DNA from: Candidatus Omnitrophica bacterium 4484_49
GTDB taxonomy: Bacteria > Omnitrophota > Gorgyraeia > Kaelpiales > Kaelpiaceae
Assembly: GCA_002085265.1 (NCBI GenBank)
Contig: NATI01000007.1
Location: 1 to 25,754, forward strand
Direction of reading: 5' to 3'
Length of the DNA: 25,754 bases
Shown: one piece after another, positions 1-7,984 of the stretch
Layout: every line of letters begins with the position of its first letter
How positions within the stretch are numbered: the stretch's first letter is position 1
Position numbers and translations under genes: made by a program
The notes under the pieces: model-generated
What the model was told of the DNA's origin: nothing
Seen by the model: the letters and a program-made list of their open reading frames with translations, nothing else
Database searches by the model: none

Positions 1-2
1 AA

Positions 3-1208
3 ACGCCTTTTTATTCTCAGAGATTAAAAAAGGCAGGGATATCCTCTCCAGAAGATATAACTGCATTAGAGGATTTGCATAAAATTCCCTTTACTACTAA
101 GGATGATTTGAGAGATGCCTATCCATTTGGACTTCTGGCTGTAGAACTTAAAGATGTGGTTAGAATACATACTTCCAGTGGCACTACGGGTAAGCCTACC
201 GTGATATACCATACCAGAAATGATATTGATAACTGGGCGAATCTTGTTGCCCGCTGTATTGTGATGACAGGGTGTGGGCGTGAAGATGTGTTTCAGAATA
301 TGATGAGTTACGGTCTTTTCACCGGGGGATTAGGTCTCCATTATGGGGCTGAACGGGTGGGGATGATGGTCATTCCTGCTGGTGGAGGCAATACCAGGCG
401 TCAATTACAATTGATGACAGATTTTGGAACTACAGTTATTCATGTCACTCCCAGTTATCTTCTGCATATAACAGATAAACTTCAGGAGTTTGGATTTAAA
501 AGAGAAGAATTAAAACTGAAGAAAGGCTTTCTGGGGGCTGAGCCTTATTCTGAATCTACCAGAAAAAAAATTGAGGCTCTTTTAGATATAGATGTCTACA
601 ATTCTTATGGATTGAGTGAGATGAATGGGCCAGGAGTTGCTTTTGAATGTGTATATAAACAAGGAATGCATGTCTGGGAAGATGCCTATATTATGGAGGT
701 GATAGATCCTTACACGGGAGAAGTTTTACCTGATGGGAAAGAGGGGGAACTGGTGTTCACAACTTTACAGAGAGAAGCCACGCCTCTTCTTCGTTATCGG
801 ACTAGGGATTTGGCTGTAATTTATCCTCAAGGATGTAAGTGCGGCAGGACTCACAGGAAAATTTCCAGAATCAAGGGCAGGACAGATGATATGTTGATAA
901 TAAATGGAGTGAATGTATTTCCCTCTCAAATTGAAGAAGTGTTGATGGCCAATCCTGATATTGGAAGTAATTATCAAATTTATGTGGAAAAAGACGGTTA
1001 TCTGGATAAACTCACAGTTAAAGTGGAAATAAAACCAGATGTATTCCATGGAGATATAAAGGAACTGGAAATTCTTAAGGAGAGAATTCGTGGGGATTTG
1101 AAAGCGAGTATAGTTGTCAATCCTATTGTAGAATTAATGGAGCCTGGCAGTCTCCCTCCTTGGGAAGGTAAGGCGAAGAGAGTAGTGGATAATCGGGAAA
1201 GGTTATAA
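3..1208 (+). CDS. paaK: Phenylacetate-CoA ligase family acyl-CoA synthetase (5' end outside window)
   Basis: This adenylate-forming enzyme activates an aryl acid (phenylacetate or a relative) to its CoA thioester with ATP. The frame is open from base 3, and its first codons read like the N-terminal part of this family, so the real start lies upstream; about 401 residues are visible against a usual ~430. The phosphate-binding loop HTSSGTTGKPT lies near bases 165-200, the YGLSEMNGPG motif near 605-635, the RYRTRDL motif near 795-815, and the hinge/C-terminal signature GRTDDMLIINGVNVFPSQIEE near 875-940. It is followed 15 bases later by an ACT-domain gene. This pairing is common for ligases linked to indolepyruvate/arylpyruvate oxidation, so an arylacetate made from an aromatic amino acid is a reasonable substrate, but that is inference. 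A TTG at 75 could be mistaken for the start but is internal. Confidence 0.9.
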   Translation, partial: TPFYSQRLKKAGISSPEDITALEDLHKIPFTTKDDLRDAYPFGLLAVELKDVVRIHTSSGTTGKPTVIYHTRNDIDNWANLVARCIVMTGCGREDVFQNMMSYGLFTGGLGLHYGAERVGMMVIPAGGGNTRRQLQLMTDFGTTVIHVTPSYLLHITDKLQEFGFKREELKLKKGFLGAEPYSESTRKKIEALLDIDVYNSYGLSEMNGPGVAFECVYKQGMHVWEDAYIMEVIDPYTGEVLPDGKEGELVFTTLQREATPLLRYRTRDLAVIYPQGCKCGRTHRKISRIKGRTDDMLIINGVNVFPSQIEEVLMANPDIGSNYQIYVEKDGYLDKLTVKVEIKPDVFHGDIKELEILKERIRGDLKASIVVNPIVELMEPGSLPPWEGKAKRVVDNRERL

Positions 1209-1223
1209 GAAGGGGGAATTAAG

Positions 1224-1652
1224 ATGGCTAAACATCTGGCAGTATTTGTGGAGAATAAGCCCGGAAAATTGGAGAAAATTACCAGGACATTGTTAGAAGC
1301 GAATATAAATATTAGAGCGATATCCATTCAGGATAGAGGTGATTTTGGTGTGATAAAACTTCTGGTGGACAAACCCCAATCTGCAGAACAGGCATTGAAA
1401 TCTGCAGGGTTCGTATGTGCATTAAGAGAAATAATAGCCGTGGAAATGGAGGATAAGCCAGGCGGTTTACATAAAATTGCAGAGATTTTTTCTAAAAACA
1501 ATATAAACATCCTAGATGCTTATGGTTTTGTAATAGAAAGCAGCAAGATTGCCGTTTTATGTGTGGAGGTAGAGAAGGTTTTAGGGTTGGATGAGATTTT
1601 GCAGAAAGAGGGTTTGAAAATCATATCCGATTATGACCTGTATGGATTGTAA
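1224..1652 (+). CDS. Tandem ACT-domain protein
   Basis: A 142-residue protein made of two ACT domains (about residues 1-68 and 69-142) and nothing else. Each half has the hydrophobic strand followed by a Lys-Pro-Gly loop (ENKPGKLEKI and EDKPGGLHKI) that marks amino-acid-binding ACT modules. A GGGGG-containing ribosome site lies about 8 bases before the ATG. Free-standing double-ACT proteins commonly sit beside phenylacetate-CoA-ligase genes and are thought to sense an amino acid, probably an aromatic one here. No catalytic domain is present, so it is probably a regulatory or ligand-sensing partner of the ligase. The ligand cannot be read from the sequence. Confidence 0.85.
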   Translation: MAKHLAVFVENKPGKLEKITRTLLEANINIRAISIQDRGDFGVIKLLVDKPQSAEQALKSAGFVCALREIIAVEMEDKPGGLHKIAEIFSKNNINILDAYGFVIESSKIAVLCVEVEKVLGLDEILQKEGLKIISDYDLYGL

Positions 1653-2454
1653 TTTGATAATTGATATACATACCCATGCCTATCCTGAAAAACTCCTGCC
1701 TAAGGTCAGGGAGAATCTGGAGAATTTATTTAAAGTGAAATTTTATGGAGATGGTTCTTTGAATTCTCTATTAGAGTATATGGATAGAGCCGGGGTGAAT
1801 ATAAGTGTGGTGTGTTCTGTTGCCACCAGGCCTGAACAGGTGCCTTCTATAAATGACTGGTTGTTCAGTATCAGAGGTGAAAGAATCAGGGTATTTTGTG
1901 CTTTGCATCCTCAGTATGCCGACTGGAGAAAAGAACTGGTAAGAATTAAGGAAAAAGGTGACGGAGTTAAACTTCAGCCGGAATTCCAGGATTTTTATGT
2001 TGATGATGACAAAGTTTTTCCAATATATGAAGAGTTACAAAAAATGGAGATACCGGTTTTATTTCATTGTGGGGAAGAGTTGTCGGGCACACAACTTGTA
2101 CGTTCTTCTCCTCACCGAATAGCCAGAGTTCTGAAGGAGTTTCCGAAATTAAAACTCATTGCTGCTCATTTTGGCGGTTTCCGGCTCTGGGATGAGGTGG
2201 AGAAGTATCTGCTGGGTAAGGATGTATATTTTGATACTGCATTCTTTTTGGGACATCTCCCACCAGAGAGAATAAAATATCTAATTTTAAAACATCCCTC
2301 CGATAGAATTCTTTTTGGCACTGATTTTCCCCTTCAGGATCAGAGAAATGATATCAAATTTTTGATGCAACTGGATATACCCGATAAAATCAAAGCAAAA
2401 ATTCTGGGAGAAAATGCCAAAAAACTTTTGAAAATCAAAGGAGGTAAGGTATGA
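1642..2454 (+). CDS. Amidohydrolase-2 family metal-dependent hydrolase/decarboxylase
   Basis: A TIM-barrel metal-dependent hydrolase of the Amidohydrolase_2 type, about 270 residues. The first-strand metal motif DIHTH lies at residues 8-12, a histidine follows in LFHCGEE mid-protein, a third in AAHFGG, and the C-terminal GTDFP supplies the usual final aspartate. Family members hydrolyse or decarboxylate ring or acyl compounds in the cytoplasm; the substrate is not identifiable. The start is uncertain. ATG 1642 is used here and overlaps the end of the ACT gene by 11 bases; ATG 1633 and TTG 1654 are also in frame and none has a clear ribosome site, so translation is probably coupled to the ACT gene. 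Placed between an acyl-CoA ligase and a porin, it fits a catabolic role for an imported organic acid, by inference. Confidence 0.83.
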   Translation: MDCNLIIDIHTHAYPEKLLPKVRENLENLFKVKFYGDGSLNSLLEYMDRAGVNISVVCSVATRPEQVPSINDWLFSIRGERIRVFCALHPQYADWRKELVRIKEKGDGVKLQPEFQDFYVDDDKVFPIYEELQKMEIPVLFHCGEELSGTQLVRSSPHRIARVLKEFPKLKLIAAHFGGFRLWDEVEKYLLGKDVYFDTAFFLGHLPPERIKYLILKHPSDRILFGTDFPLQDQRNDIKFLMQLDIPDKIKAKILGENAKKLLKIKGGKV

Positions 2455-3743
2455 AGAAAGGCAGTATTGCGTTTCTTCTGCTGGTGGTATTTGCAGGGAG
2501 TGGTTTTGCCAAAGATATTTCATTTAAATGGGGAATCATTGAGCGATTAAGGCAGGAGTATTTGAAGAATTGGAAAGATATGGAAAACTCTACGGGAGAA
2601 AATGATAACTACTTTAGAATAAGGACCAGTATCTGGGGGAAGTTGGATTTCGATTCTCAGTTTAGTGTCTATGCTAAATTGACAAATGAATTCAAACCTT
2701 ATGTTACTCCCAGCAAGAGGGGGGATATTCACGAACTGGTATTTGATAATTTATATGTGGATTTGAAAAATATTTTTGATTCTCCCTGGAGTTTGCGTAT
2801 TGGAAGACAGAATATAATTTACGGAGAGGGATTTCTGTTTATTGATGGCACACCTTTAGATGGGTCACGAACAATTTATTATAATGCCATAAAAGCCACT
2901 TTTGCCCGGGATAAACTCCGCATAGATTTTTTAGGTGTAGATAGCCCTCGTCAGGATGAGTATTTCCCTATCGTCAATAATAGAAATAAAAATTTAGTAG
3001 AAGCTAAGGAACGCGGAATTGGATATTATGCTCAATATGATATTAATGAAAACTGGCATCTGGAACAATATTATTTTTATAAGACAGAGAAGAATTATAA
3101 AAAAATAAAAAAAGGTGTTGTTATAGAAACTTTTCAAAAAACGAAATTAAATACTATTGGCGGCCGGATAGTATACAAAAATTCTCCCTGGCGGATAAGG
3201 TCAGAGTTGGCTTATCAGTTTGGAGATTATGGGACCAATGATAGAGAGGGCCTGGGTGGATATGGTTTTGTGGATTATACCTTACAGGATGTAAAATTTA
3301 CTCCCACAGTGACTATTGGGGGAGTTTATCTTTCAGGAGATGACCCCAGTACTTCTGATAACGAGTCCTGGGATCCGTTATTTTCCAGATGGCCATATAA
3401 AAGTGAACTTTACTGCTATATCCTTTCTATGGAGAAATCAATTGCTTACTGGGCAAATATGCAACTGTATAAACTGGGGTTGAATTTGAAACCCACAGAA
3501 AAAGATAGCCTGGATTTAGCCTATATGTATTTAAGAGCAAATGAAAATACATATGCCTCCCAGCCTGCATTTTCCAATGACGGTAAAGAAAGAGGACATA
3601 TATTGCAACTTATATGGAAGCATACATTCAATAAGAATTTAAGCGGACATATTCAGATTGAGTATTTCCATCCTGGAGATTATTATGTGGATACAGCAGA
3701 TGATGCACTCTTCCTGCGCTGGCAGTTGCTGTATAAGTTTTAA
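2451..3743 (+). CDS. Alginate-export-type outer-membrane beta-barrel porin
   Basis: A 430-residue exported protein with a clear signal peptide (MKKGSIAFLLLVVFAGSGFA, likely cleaved after FAKD or FA). The mature part alternates short amphipathic strands rich in Tyr, Trp and Phe. It contains the YFRIRTSIWGKLDFD and SLRIGRQNIIYGEGF segments typical of the alginate-export (AlgE-like) porin family, and ends in an aromatic residue (LLYKF), as expected for barrel assembly. The ATG overlaps the amidohydrolase stop as ATGA, preceded by AGGAGG-like bases, so the two are co-translated. Such porins pass anionic sugars or organic acids; here uptake of a substrate for the upstream enzymes is plausible. Alginate itself should not be assumed, since no alginate synthesis or lyase genes are visible. 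Confidence 0.85.
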   Translation: MKKGSIAFLLLVVFAGSGFAKDISFKWGIIERLRQEYLKNWKDMENSTGENDNYFRIRTSIWGKLDFDSQFSVYAKLTNEFKPYVTPSKRGDIHELVFDNLYVDLKNIFDSPWSLRIGRQNIIYGEGFLFIDGTPLDGSRTIYYNAIKATFARDKLRIDFLGVDSPRQDEYFPIVNNRNKNLVEAKERGIGYYAQYDINENWHLEQYYFYKTEKNYKKIKKGVVIETFQKTKLNTIGGRIVYKNSPWRIRSELAYQFGDYGTNDREGLGGYGFVDYTLQDVKFTPTVTIGGVYLSGDDPSTSDNESWDPLFSRWPYKSELYCYILSMEKSIAYWANMQLYKLGLNLKPTEKDSLDLAYMYLRANENTYASQPAFSNDGKERGHILQLIWKHTFNKNLSGHIQIEYFHPGDYYVDTADDALFLRWQLLYKF

Positions 3744-3761
3744 ACTGGTTAAAAGATAAAA

Positions 3762-4796
3762 ATGAATCTGGTTATCACTGGTGGTGCTGGGTTTCTTGGT
3801 TTTCATTTAGCCAATTCATTGAGTAAATATTTTGAAAGAATTGATATAATTGATATTGCTGGTGTAGATTCTTCAGAATATCCTGACAATGTCTCCTATC
3901 ATAATGTTGATGTTCGAAATTTTGATGCTCTTTTAAAAATATTTGGTGATTGTAGGTTTGTAATTCATGCTGCTTCAGCATTACCTTTATGGAAAAGAAA
4001 GGATATTTTTGAAATAAATGTTCAGGGGACGAGAAATGTATTGCAGGCAGCTTCTGAGGCTGGAGTGGATAAAGTTATTTATGTCTCCAGTACCGCGGTA
4101 TACGGCATTCCTAAAGTTCATCCCATTTATGAGGATTCTCCTCTTGTAGGAGTCGGTCCTTACGGGGAAAGCAAAATCGTGGCTGAAAAGGTTTGTCTGC
4201 GATATAGGAAAAAAGGATATTGTGTTCCTGTTGTGAGACCCAAGACTTTTATAGGTACGGGACGGATGGGAGTATTTCAGATTCTTTATGATTGGATAAA
4301 AGATGGAAAGAAAATCCCTATTATCGGTAGTGGCAAAAACAAGTATCAACTTCTGGAGGTTGAGGATTTAGTGACAGCAATAAAGATGATTTTATTTAGT
4401 GACGACCACAAAGCAAATGATACTTTCAATGTTGGAGCCGAGAAGTTTGGAACTGTATATCAAGATTTAACTGCTCTCTGCAGGTATGCTAAAACAGGTG
4501 CGCGTGTAATACCTACGCCTTCCTGGCTGGTAAAACCCGCGCTGTTTGTATTCGATGTTCTGGGAGTCTCTCCCCTTTATAAATGGGTATACGGGACTGC
4601 AGATAAAGATTCTTTTGTAGCTATCGATAAGATCAAATCAGTTCTGGGCTGGGAGCCTCGATATAGTAATGGTCAGGCGCTCATCAGGTCCTATCAGTGG
4701 TATTTGGATAATTGGGATAAATTAGAAGCAACAGGAATAACTCATAGAGTTGCTTGGAGTCAGGGTATCCTTGGATTTTTTAAAAAAGTACTGTAA
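3762..4796 (+). CDS. NAD-dependent epimerase/dehydratase (extended SDR)
   Basis: A 344-residue extended short-chain dehydrogenase/reductase. The N-terminal dinucleotide fold carries TGGAGFLG at residues 6-13; the catalytic set is SST at 109-111 and Y134-x3-K138 in the YGESK motif. The family acts on nucleotide-linked sugars or similar hydroxy compounds, and the C-terminal half, which sets the substrate, is not diagnostic. The next two genes encode a membrane glycosyltransferase and a polyprenyl-phosphate sugar synthase-like enzyme, so a sugar-donor role is the best guess. The ribosome site is weak. The gene lies 18 bases after the porin stop and its 3' end overlaps the next gene. Confidence 0.85.
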   Translation: MNLVITGGAGFLGFHLANSLSKYFERIDIIDIAGVDSSEYPDNVSYHNVDVRNFDALLKIFGDCRFVIHAASALPLWKRKDIFEINVQGTRNVLQAASEAGVDKVIYVSSTAVYGIPKVHPIYEDSPLVGVGPYGESKIVAEKVCLRYRKKGYCVPVVRPKTFIGTGRMGVFQILYDWIKDGKKIPIIGSGKNKYQLLEVEDLVTAIKMILFSDDHKANDTFNVGAEKFGTVYQDLTALCRYAKTGARVIPTPSWLVKPALFVFDVLGVSPLYKWVYGTADKDSFVAIDKIKSVLGWEPRYSNGQALIRSYQWYLDNWDKLEATGITHRVAWSQGILGFFKKVL

Positions 4797-6237
4797 ATAT
4801 ATCCTCCTATTTTTATTTGCCTGTGGGGCGTTTTCGATTTCCTATGTATCCACTATTAAAGGCGGAGTAAATCTCTCTCGTGATTCCGCCAATTATTTAT
4901 GTGCAGCCAGGACTTTTATGAGGGGGAAAGGGTTTCTGTGTTTTGATAACACCTATTTTGTGAAATGGCCTCCCCTGTATCCTTTTGTATTGAGTATGTT
5001 CCTGAGGGCAGGAGGGGATATTTTTTATGGTGCCCGGATATTCCAGGCATTACTTTTCGCCGGCACAGTATTATTCTCAGGATTGTTATTTCTAAGAAAT
5101 AAGTATTCACTGACCTCAGTTGTTCTGGGAGTAAGCCTGGTTTGTTTTTCTCTACCTCTTTATACTGTATCCTTATGGTTGTGGACAGAGCCTTTATTCC
5201 TGTTCCTGCTGATATTGTTTTTTTATGTGTTCAATGAGTTTCTTAATACTCCTGGATACAGAAATTTAATTTTTTCGGCAGTGGTTTGTTCTTTAATCTG
5301 GTTAACCAAGTATACCGGGGTGATAGCGGTAATTACGGGGTTGATTTTCATATTGAGTGATAGGAGGTTAAAAAATCCACAGAGGATAACAATGGGATTA
5401 ATATTTGGGATGGTTGCTTCTTTCCCCTTAGGGTTGTGGATTGGGAGGAATTATGTTTTAACCCATACTCTGGCCGGTGTCCGCGTTCCTTCAGATTTGG
5501 GATTGATAGAAAATATTTATCGGTCGCTGAATGTAATTACCAGCTGGTTTTGCCCTTTTTCATTACCTCTAACATTGCGCATAATCCTGTTTACAGGAAC
5601 TGTGGGTGGAATGATTTATGCCGGGCGTAAAGATAGAAAGATGAGATTTATGTTTACATTTGGACTCTTATATCTTTTATTTTTGGTATTCATGGCTGTC
5701 AGAGTCCACTTTGATAAACTCGATACCCGACTCCTAGCTCCTGTGTACTTACCTATAGTATCTATAATAACCGCAGGCTTGAATGCTCTTTATTATCAAA
5801 AGGGAGCGGGCAGAACTATTTTTAAATTTCTTGCAGGTTTCTGGTTTCTGGTGGTTATTTTTTTAGTTTATACAATCATTTCCATCACTTTATATTTCCA
5901 TACTACAGGAGGAAAATTCACCGTGGATAAATGGCGAGACCTGGAAGTTGTAAAATGGCTGAAGAAACATCCTCTAAAAGGGAAGCTTTACAGTAATGCA
6001 CCTGATGTGCTATATCTGGGAGCAGGGCTGAATGCCTCCAGGGTCCCGGAGAGAATTTGGGGATGGAAAGAGATGGAAGAAGCGATAGAGAGAAATCAAA
6101 ATGTTTACCTGATATGGTTTGGGATACGCAAGGGACAAACTATATTCTCTTTAAAGGAGATTGGAGATAAATACCGGTTGATACCGATTAAGAAGTTTTC
6201 TCGAGCCTTGGTTTTTAAAATAAATGAAAAGAGTTAA
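4771..6237 (+). CDS. GT-C membrane glycosyltransferase (GT39/ArnT-like)
   Basis: A polytopic inner-membrane protein of about 488 residues with roughly ten hydrophobic helices and a soluble C-terminal tail. The first periplasmic loop holds the RDSANY motif (Asp about residue 38), followed by a KWPPLYPF motif, which together mark GT-C enzymes of the GT39/PMT family. These transfer a sugar from a polyprenyl-phosphate carrier to an acceptor on the outer face of the membrane. No in-frame ATG exists near the N-terminus. TTG 4771 is preceded by GGAG and AGGG and is chosen over TTG 4750; either start overlaps the epimerase gene by 26-47 bases, implying coupled translation. The downstream UbiA gene could supply its lipid-linked sugar donor. 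The acceptor (lipid A, glycan or protein) is unknown. Confidence 0.82.
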   Translation: MDFLKKYCKYILLFLFACGAFSISYVSTIKGGVNLSRDSANYLCAARTFMRGKGFLCFDNTYFVKWPPLYPFVLSMFLRAGGDIFYGARIFQALLFAGTVLFSGLLFLRNKYSLTSVVLGVSLVCFSLPLYTVSLWLWTEPLFLFLLILFFYVFNEFLNTPGYRNLIFSAVVCSLIWLTKYTGVIAVITGLIFILSDRRLKNPQRITMGLIFGMVASFPLGLWIGRNYVLTHTLAGVRVPSDLGLIENIYRSLNVITSWFCPFSLPLTLRIILFTGTVGGMIYAGRKDRKMRFMFTFGLLYLLFLVFMAVRVHFDKLDTRLLAPVYLPIVSIITAGLNALYYQKGAGRTIFKFLAGFWFLVVIFLVYTIISITLYFHTTGGKFTVDKWRDLEVVKWLKKHPLKGKLYSNAPDVLYLGAGLNASRVPERIWGWKEMEEAIERNQNVYLIWFGIRKGQTIFSLKEIGDKYRLIPIKKFSRALVFKINEKS

Positions 6238-7111
6238 ACTGATCATCGAGGAATTAAGACCTAAGCAGTGGATAAAAAATCTGTTTGTATTTCCAGCCCT
6301 TATTTTCTCCAGACATTTGGGAGATTTTCCCTATGCTGAGAGGACATTGCTGGCGTTTTTTATTCTATGTATGGCTTCGGGAGCATCTTACATAATAAAT
6401 GATATCATCGATCTGCGATCCGACCGCCTCCATCCTCGTAAGTGTAAACGGCCATTGGCTTCTGGAAGGTTATCTGTCTCCTTTGCTGCTATGAGTGCTC
6501 TGTTTCTTATCGCAGGAGCAGTTATCTGCGCAGGATTTGTAAATAGAGAATTTTTAGGTCTGATTCTGATATTTCTGATCCTTCAGGTTGCCTATTCTGT
6601 GTATTTTAAGCATGTAATGCTTCTGGATGTGTTTTTCATCGCAGGGTTATTCTCATTGAGAGTAATTATGGGAGCAGTTGCTATTAAGGTTGAGATTTCA
6701 TCCTGGTTGGTTATCTGCACGATTTTGCTTTCTCTTTTCTTAGCACTCTCTAAAAGAAGGGCAGAACTGATATTGATGGCGGATAACGCTGAGGAGTATA
6801 AAAAAGTTCTGAAGAGATATAACATTGAAGTTGTGGATGAATGGATTAACATCATTACTTCAGCATTACTGCTTTCCTATCTTTTATATACATTATCTCC
6901 CGAGACAGTAGCGAAATTTCATACCCGGGGCTTGATATTTACCTCTCCATTTGTTCTTTACGGAGTTTTACGATATATTTATCTTATCCATAACCAGGGG
7001 AGTGAAGATAGTATTGAAAATTTGGTCCTTAAGGATAAACCTCTGCTCTTAACCCTTGCCTTATGGATTTTGAGTGTGGTGTTGGTTCTATATCTGGGGA
7101 GTAGAGTATGA
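6224..7111 (+). CDS. UbiA-family decaprenyl-phosphate phosphoribosyltransferase-like enzyme
   Basis: A 295-residue multi-pass membrane prenyltransferase. The N-terminus (RPKQWIKNLFVF, residues 12-23) and the metal/diphosphate motif N59-D60-x2-D63-x3-D67, followed by HPRKCKRPLASG, match the decaprenylphosphoryl-5-phosphoribose synthase branch of UbiA better than the quinone branch. That branch joins PRPP to a polyprenyl phosphate, the first step to lipid-linked ribose or arabinose donors. The gene overlaps the glycosyltransferase by 14 bases, supporting a donor-plus-transferase pair. The enzymes that would dephosphorylate and epimerise the ribose (DprE1/DprE2 types) are not in this window, unless the SDR at 3762 contributes. 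Assignment to this branch is by eye. Confidence 0.82.
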   Translation: MKRVKLIIEELRPKQWIKNLFVFPALIFSRHLGDFPYAERTLLAFFILCMASGASYIINDIIDLRSDRLHPRKCKRPLASGRLSVSFAAMSALFLIAGAVICAGFVNREFLGLILIFLILQVAYSVYFKHVMLLDVFFIAGLFSLRVIMGAVAIKVEISSWLVICTILLSLFLALSKRRAELILMADNAEEYKKVLKRYNIEVVDEWINIITSALLLSYLLYTLSPETVAKFHTRGLIFTSPFVLYGVLRYIYLIHNQGSEDSIENLVLKDKPLLLTLALWILSVVLVLYLGSRV

Positions 7112-7650
7112 AAATAAAAATTAATAATATGATGATTGAATGTCGGCAGGGAGATATAACCTCTCAGCCGGACATAGAAGTGATTGTAAATTCTGCCAAT
7201 GCTCATCTTGCACCGGGAGGAGGTGTTGCGGGCGCGATTCATAGAAAAGCCGGTCTCCAGCTTTATGAAGAATGTAAGAAATATGCTCCTATAAGCACAG
7301 GACAAGCAGTTATAACCAGAGGATATAATTTGCCCAATAAGTATGTTATCCATACATTGGGGCCAGTATATACTCGCGAAAAAAATCCAGCAAAAAAACT
7401 TGCTTTATGTTATAAAAATTGTTTGAGACTTGCAGAGAAGAATTCTCTGGAATCCATAGCTTTTCCTGCTATTTCAGCTGGGATATTTGGTTATCCAATA
7501 GAGGAGGCAGCCAGGGTGGCTATAAAGGCTGTGTTGGAAGAAGTGCCCAAACTAAAGGAATTAAAACTTATTTGCTTTGTGCTCTATGATGACAAAAGTT
7601 ATAAAATATTTCAGGAAGTACTAAAGGAAGTAATCCAGAATAAGAGCTGA
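7108..7650 (+). CDS. Macro-domain protein (ADP-ribose / O-acetyl-ADP-ribose deacetylase type)
   Basis: A 180-residue protein consisting of one macro domain. It shows the ADP-ribose-binding features QGDIT (residues 14-18), IVNSAN (26-31), the glycine loop PGGGVAGAI and, later, SAGIFGYP. Stand-alone bacterial macro domains of this type remove ADP-ribose-linked groups such as the acetyl of O-acetyl-ADP-ribose, or reverse some protein ADP-ribosylation. The ATG overlaps the UbiA stop as ATGA, so it is co-translated, although a functional link to sugar-lipid synthesis is not obvious. No DarT-like ADP-ribosyltransferase toxin lies next to it, so a toxin-antitoxin role is not supported. Confidence 0.88.
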   Translation: MKIKINNMMIECRQGDITSQPDIEVIVNSANAHLAPGGGVAGAIHRKAGLQLYEECKKYAPISTGQAVITRGYNLPNKYVIHTLGPVYTREKNPAKKLALCYKNCLRLAEKNSLESIAFPAISAGIFGYPIEEAARVAIKAVLEEVPKLKELKLICFVLYDDKSYKIFQEVLKEVIQNKS

Positions 7651-7665
7651 TTTAGAGATTTATTT

Positions 7666-7887
7666 ATGAAGTTAAGTATAAAAGTAATTCCCAATGCCAG
7701 AAGATCAGAAGTAGTGGAGGAGACAGGCTTTCTGAAAGTAAAAGTAGATGCTCCTGCCAAAGAAGGGAAAGCAAATAAACGTCTGATAGAAATTCTTGCT
7801 GAGCATTTTAAGATTCCAAAGTCAAAGATTAAAATCTTAAAAGGCCACAACTCTAAAAATAAATTAGTAGAAATCCTGAAAGAATAG
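7666..7887 (+). CDS. DUF167 (YggU/UPF0235) small protein
   Basis: A 73-residue protein of the DUF167 family. The conserved KVxPNARRSEV start and the DAPAKEGKANKRLIEILAE core (residues 27-45) are present, followed by the usual KIKILKGHNSKNKLVEI strand-turn end. The family is widespread and structurally known but has no settled biochemical role. The gene starts 15 bases after the macro-domain gene and is the last of this transcription run; a gap of 97 bases with a promoter-like sequence follows. Length is slightly shorter than the usual 80-100 residues but the fold-defining segments are all present. Confidence 0.85.
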   Translation: MKLSIKVIPNARRSEVVEETGFLKVKVDAPAKEGKANKRLIEILAEHFKIPKSKIKILKGHNSKNKLVEILKE

Positions 7888-7901
7888 ATTGCAAGTTGGC
7901 G

Positions 7902-7916
7902 TTAAACATGGTTTAA
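7902..7916. repeat. Short perfect inverted repeat between transcription units
   Basis: TTAAAC-ATG-GTTTAA forms a 6-base stem with a 3-base loop 14 bases after the DUF167 stop, followed by a T-rich run (ttcctttatttt). It could be a weak intrinsic terminator or a small operator. The stem holds only one G/C pair, so a strong terminator is unlikely. Confidence 0.3.
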
Positions 7917-7933
7917 TTCCTTTATTTTATCTG

Positions 7934-7964
7934 TTAAAATTATCTCGCGATTTTATTATATAAT
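7934..7964 (+). promoter_or_regulatory. Candidate sigma70-type promoter before the SAM hydrolase gene
   Basis: A perfect TATAAT lies at 7959-7964 in an AT-rich gap. The only nearby -35-like sequence is TTAAAA at 7934-7939 with a long 19-base spacer, so the match is partial. A start near 7971 would leave a leader of only about 14 bases before ATG 7985, which also has its GGAG unusually close (2 bases). Expression from a very short leader is therefore possible. Confidence 0.4.
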
Positions 7965-7984
7965 TATCCACAAGCTCTGGAGAA

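Noticed and set aside
765..1327. Reverse-strand open frames over the ligase and ACT genes, and similar ones elsewhere
   Set aside because: They lie antisense to well-supported genes, encode no recognisable motifs and have no ribosome sites.
7108..7650. Macro-domain protein as a DarG-type antitoxin
   Set aside because: No DarT-like ADP-ribosyltransferase is adjacent; the neighbours are a UbiA enzyme and a DUF167 protein.
7902..7916. Strong intrinsic terminator after the DUF167 gene
   Set aside because: The hairpin stem is only six pairs with one G/C pair, and the T run is interrupted; kept only as a weak inverted repeat.
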